The notes beneath the pieces were generated by a model. The model saw only the letters and a program-made list of their open reading frames with translations, searched no databases and was not told the origin of the DNA. Shown in pieces: positions 4,801 to 6,437 of a stretch of DNA of 6,437 nucleotides. This stretch comes from an uncultured Oscillospiraceae bacterium (GTDB lineage: Bacteria; Bacillota; Clostridia; Oscillospirales; Oscillospiraceae): NCBI GenBank assembly GCA_934662925.1, contig CAKUKL010000089.1, positions 1 to 6,437 on the forward strand, read 5' to 3'. Every line of letters begins with the position of its first letter. Within the stretch, counting starts at the first letter, position 1. The translations under genes and the position numbers were made by a program.

Positions 4801-4896
4801 CCCCGTGAAGCCTGCTTCACGGGGAGAGGAGGAACGCCGGAATGGGCGAGCTTCCCGCGAAGAGGGAAGCGAGCGATATGAAGGCCGTTCCGACGA
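4801..4896. repeat. 96-bp direct repeat, right copy (contains palindrome copy 3)
   Basis: Gap-free partner of 4168-4263. It begins with CCCCGTGAAGC (4801-4811), CT, GCTTCACGGGG (4814-4824) and ends 28 bases before the chosen terL start. A GTG at 4805, in frame with terL, lies inside the palindrome. Confidence 0.95.
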
Positions 4897-4924
4897 TATT
4901 CAGACGATCAGCGCGGAGCTTGCC

Positions 4925-6437
4925 ATGCGCGAGCTTGCGCGGCGCAGCTACGGCGAGTACCTGGCCTACGTGAACGGACGGACGTGGAAGCGGACGCGGT
5001 TCGCGGACTATCTGGCCCGGGAGGTGCAGGACTTCATTGAGGCCGACACCGGGAACGCCTACGACATTCTGGTGATCGAGGCGCCCCCGCAGCACGGCAA
5101 GTCTATGCAGATCACGGAAGCTCTCCCCAGTTGGTGCCTCGGGCGGCACCCGGACTGGAGGGTGATCCTGGCCAGCTACAACGACGACACGGCAGAGCGG
5201 TTCGCCCGGAGAAACAAGGAGAAGGTGGCCGGGTACGGCGAGGCGCTGTTCGGCATCACTATTGGAGACGTGAACCGCGCAACGGAGTTTGAGCTGGCGG
5301 CATCCGGCGGCGCGATCCCCGGGCGGCTTATCTCCCGCGGCATTCTGGCCGGTATCACAGGCAACCCCGCCAACCTGCTGCTCATCGACGACCCGATCAA
5401 GAACAGGCAGGAGGCGGACAGCCCCACGAAGCGCCAGCAGATCTGGAACGAATGGCTCAACTCCCTGAAGTCCCGCCTCGCGGCGGGGGCGAAGGTCGTG
5501 GTCATTATGACCCCGTGGCACGAGGACGATCTGGCGGCGCGGCTGCTGGCTACGGAGCGGAACATCCGCCTCATCCGGCTGCCGGTGGAGGCGGAGCTGG
5601 ACGACCCCCTCGGGCGCGAGCCCGGAGAGCCGCTGTGCCCGGAGCTGGGCAAGGGAGCGGCGTGGCTCGCGCAGTTCAAGGACAGCTATCTGCACGACCC
5701 GGAGGGCGGACCCCGCGCGTGGTCGGCCCTGTACCAGTGCTCACCCCGTGTGGAGGGCGGACATCTGGTCCGGCGAGAGTGGTGGAAATATTACGACCCG
5801 GCGAAGGTCGCGGTGTTCGGCACGGAGATCATCTCGGTGGACGCGGCGTTCAAGGGCAACGACAACAACGACTTTGTGGCAATCGAGGTCTGGGGCAAGC
5901 TGGGGAACGACTACTACCTCCGGTACTGCCTGAACCGGCACATGGACTTCCCGGACACGCTGGCCGCCATCCGGACGGTGCGCAGGCTGTACCCCCGGGC
6001 CATGGCGGTGCTCATCGAGGACAAGGCCAACGGCAGCGCCATTATCTCGGTGCTCCAGAAGGAGATGTTCTGCATCCCGGTGACGCCGAAGGGCGGCAAG
6101 GAGGCCCGGGTGAACGCGGTGGCCCCGGCCATCGAGTCCGGCCACGTGTACCTGCCGGAGGGCGAGGCATGGGTGGCGGACTTCGTGGACCAGTTCACGG
6201 CGTTCCCCGCTGGCAAGCATGACGATATGTGCTTCGCGGCGGGCACTCCAGTGGCTACGGCCACCGGGGACAAGCCCATCGAAGCTATCCGCCCTGGCGA
6301 GCTCGTGTGGACACCCTACGGTCTGCGGCGGGTGACATGGGCCGGGCAGACAGGTGAGCGGGAAGTGGTGACCCGGCTGGGCCTCACCGGAACGCCGGAT
6401 CATCCGGTATTTTCGTATGATAAAGCATTTATAGCAT
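4925..6437 (+). CDS. terL: Phage terminase large subunit, interrupted by an intein (3' partial)
   Basis: TerL is the ATP-driven motor and nuclease that packages phage DNA into the prohead. From ATG 4925 (SD GGAG at 4915-4918) the host protein runs 435 residues before the intein. ATPase domain: Walker A APPQHGKS (residues 53-60), Walker B LLIDD (152-156), and the TPWHEDD coupling motif (196-202). Nuclease domain: ISVDAAF with D306, VLIEDKANGS with E365/D366, and KHDDM (431-435), whose acidic pair completes the metal site. The next codon begins an intein that continues past the window, so the end of TerL is not seen. The frame is open upstream to 4691; the stretch SDDIQTISAELA just before M1 resembles TerL N-termini, so GTG 4805 or ACG 4784 are possible earlier starts. 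Overlapping open frames on both strands here are shadows. Confidence 0.93.
   Translation, partial: MRELARRSYGEYLAYVNGRTWKRTRFADYLAREVQDFIEADTGNAYDILVIEAPPQHGKSMQITEALPSWCLGRHPDWRVILASYNDDTAERFARRNKEKVAGYGEALFGITIGDVNRATEFELAASGGAIPGRLISRGILAGITGNPANLLLIDDPIKNRQEADSPTKRQQIWNEWLNSLKSRLAAGAKVVVIMTPWHEDDLAARLLATERNIRLIRLPVEAELDDPLGREPGEPLCPELGKGAAWLAQFKDSYLHDPEGGPRAWSALYQCSPRVEGGHLVRREWWKYYDPAKVAVFGTEIISVDAAFKGNDNNDFVAIEVWGKLGNDYYLRYCLNRHMDFPDTLAAIRTVRRLYPRAMAVLIEDKANGSAIISVLQKEMFCIPVTPKGGKEARVNAVAPAIESGHVYLPEGEAWVADFVDQFTAFPAGKHDDMCFAAGTPVATATGDKPIEAIRPGELVWTPYGLRRVTWAGQTGEREVVTRLGLTGTPDHPVFSYDKAFIA
6230..6437 (+). other. Intein N-terminal splicing (Hint) domain inside TerL (partial)
   Basis: Directly after HDDM the frame reads CFAAGTPVATATGDKPIEAI, a textbook intein block A (Cys1, then GTPV and a short loop leading to PIEAI), followed by RPGELVWTPYG. 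Block B follows at residues about 50-62 of the intein as LGLTGTPDHPVFS, with the conserved T-x-x-H (T55, H58) that activates the N-terminal splice bond. Known inteins splice themselves out and join the flanking protein parts; here that would restore the TerL nuclease motif. Blocks F and G, any homing endonuclease and the +1 residue of the C-extein lie beyond the window. The last 30 bases turn AT-rich, unlike TerL, as expected for an acquired element. Confidence 0.88.

Noticed and set aside
4168..4896. Template/variable repeat pair of a diversity-generating retroelement
   Set aside because: The copy differences are mostly transitions at scattered A, G and T positions without an adenine-specific pattern, and no reverse transcriptase is present in the window.
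4817..5695. Long open frame on the - strand opposite terL (292 codons)
   Set aside because: It lies antisense to the clear ATPase motifs of TerL, is Arg/Pro/Val-rich with no recognisable domain, and results from GC-rich codon bias.

Overview
The window is high in GC and reads as part of a tailed phage or prophage genome. Strong Shine-Dalgarno (SD) sites and the gene families point to a Clostridia-type (gut Firmicutes, perhaps Oscillospiraceae) host; that host assignment is inference from gene style only. The + strand carries the phage backbone: the end of a VapE-like primase/helicase, a small unknown protein, a VRR-NUC nuclease, a small-terminase-like protein and the large terminase (TerL), which is cut off at the right edge.

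Region by region: (1) 3-269 is the VapE-like C-terminus. (2) 264-610 is an AT-richer non-coding stretch holding nine copies of an AGAGTTAC-type repeat in both orientations, a good candidate for an iteron-type replication origin. (3) 642-1182 holds two overlapping genes ending in the VRR-NUC nuclease, closed by a strong hairpin terminator. (4) 1227-3037 is an inverted cassette of five small genes on the - strand with its own promoter (TTGACG-17-TAAGAT) and the shared terminator: a moron-like cargo insertion. (5) 3254-3715 is the small-terminase-like gene, preceded by a perfect hairpin next to its SD. (6) 3720-4762 is about 1 kb with no convincing gene, packed with hairpins, holding a tRNA-like gene with anticodon CAU, three copies of a GTGAAGC/GCTTCAC palindrome (two inside a 96-bp direct repeat), and a terminator at its end. 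I read it as a large structured RNA locus, possibly of the phage 'ornate RNA' kind (GOLLD or ROOL), though I cannot assign a family. (7) 4925-6437 is TerL, with ATPase and nuclease motifs. It is interrupted right after its final nuclease HDD motif by the start of an intein.

The backbone genes cover replication (VapE, origin), DNA processing (VRR-NUC) and DNA packaging (TerS/TerL). The main surprises are the structured non-coding kilobase wedged between the two terminase genes, the intein placed in the TerL nuclease active site, and the reversed cargo cassette.
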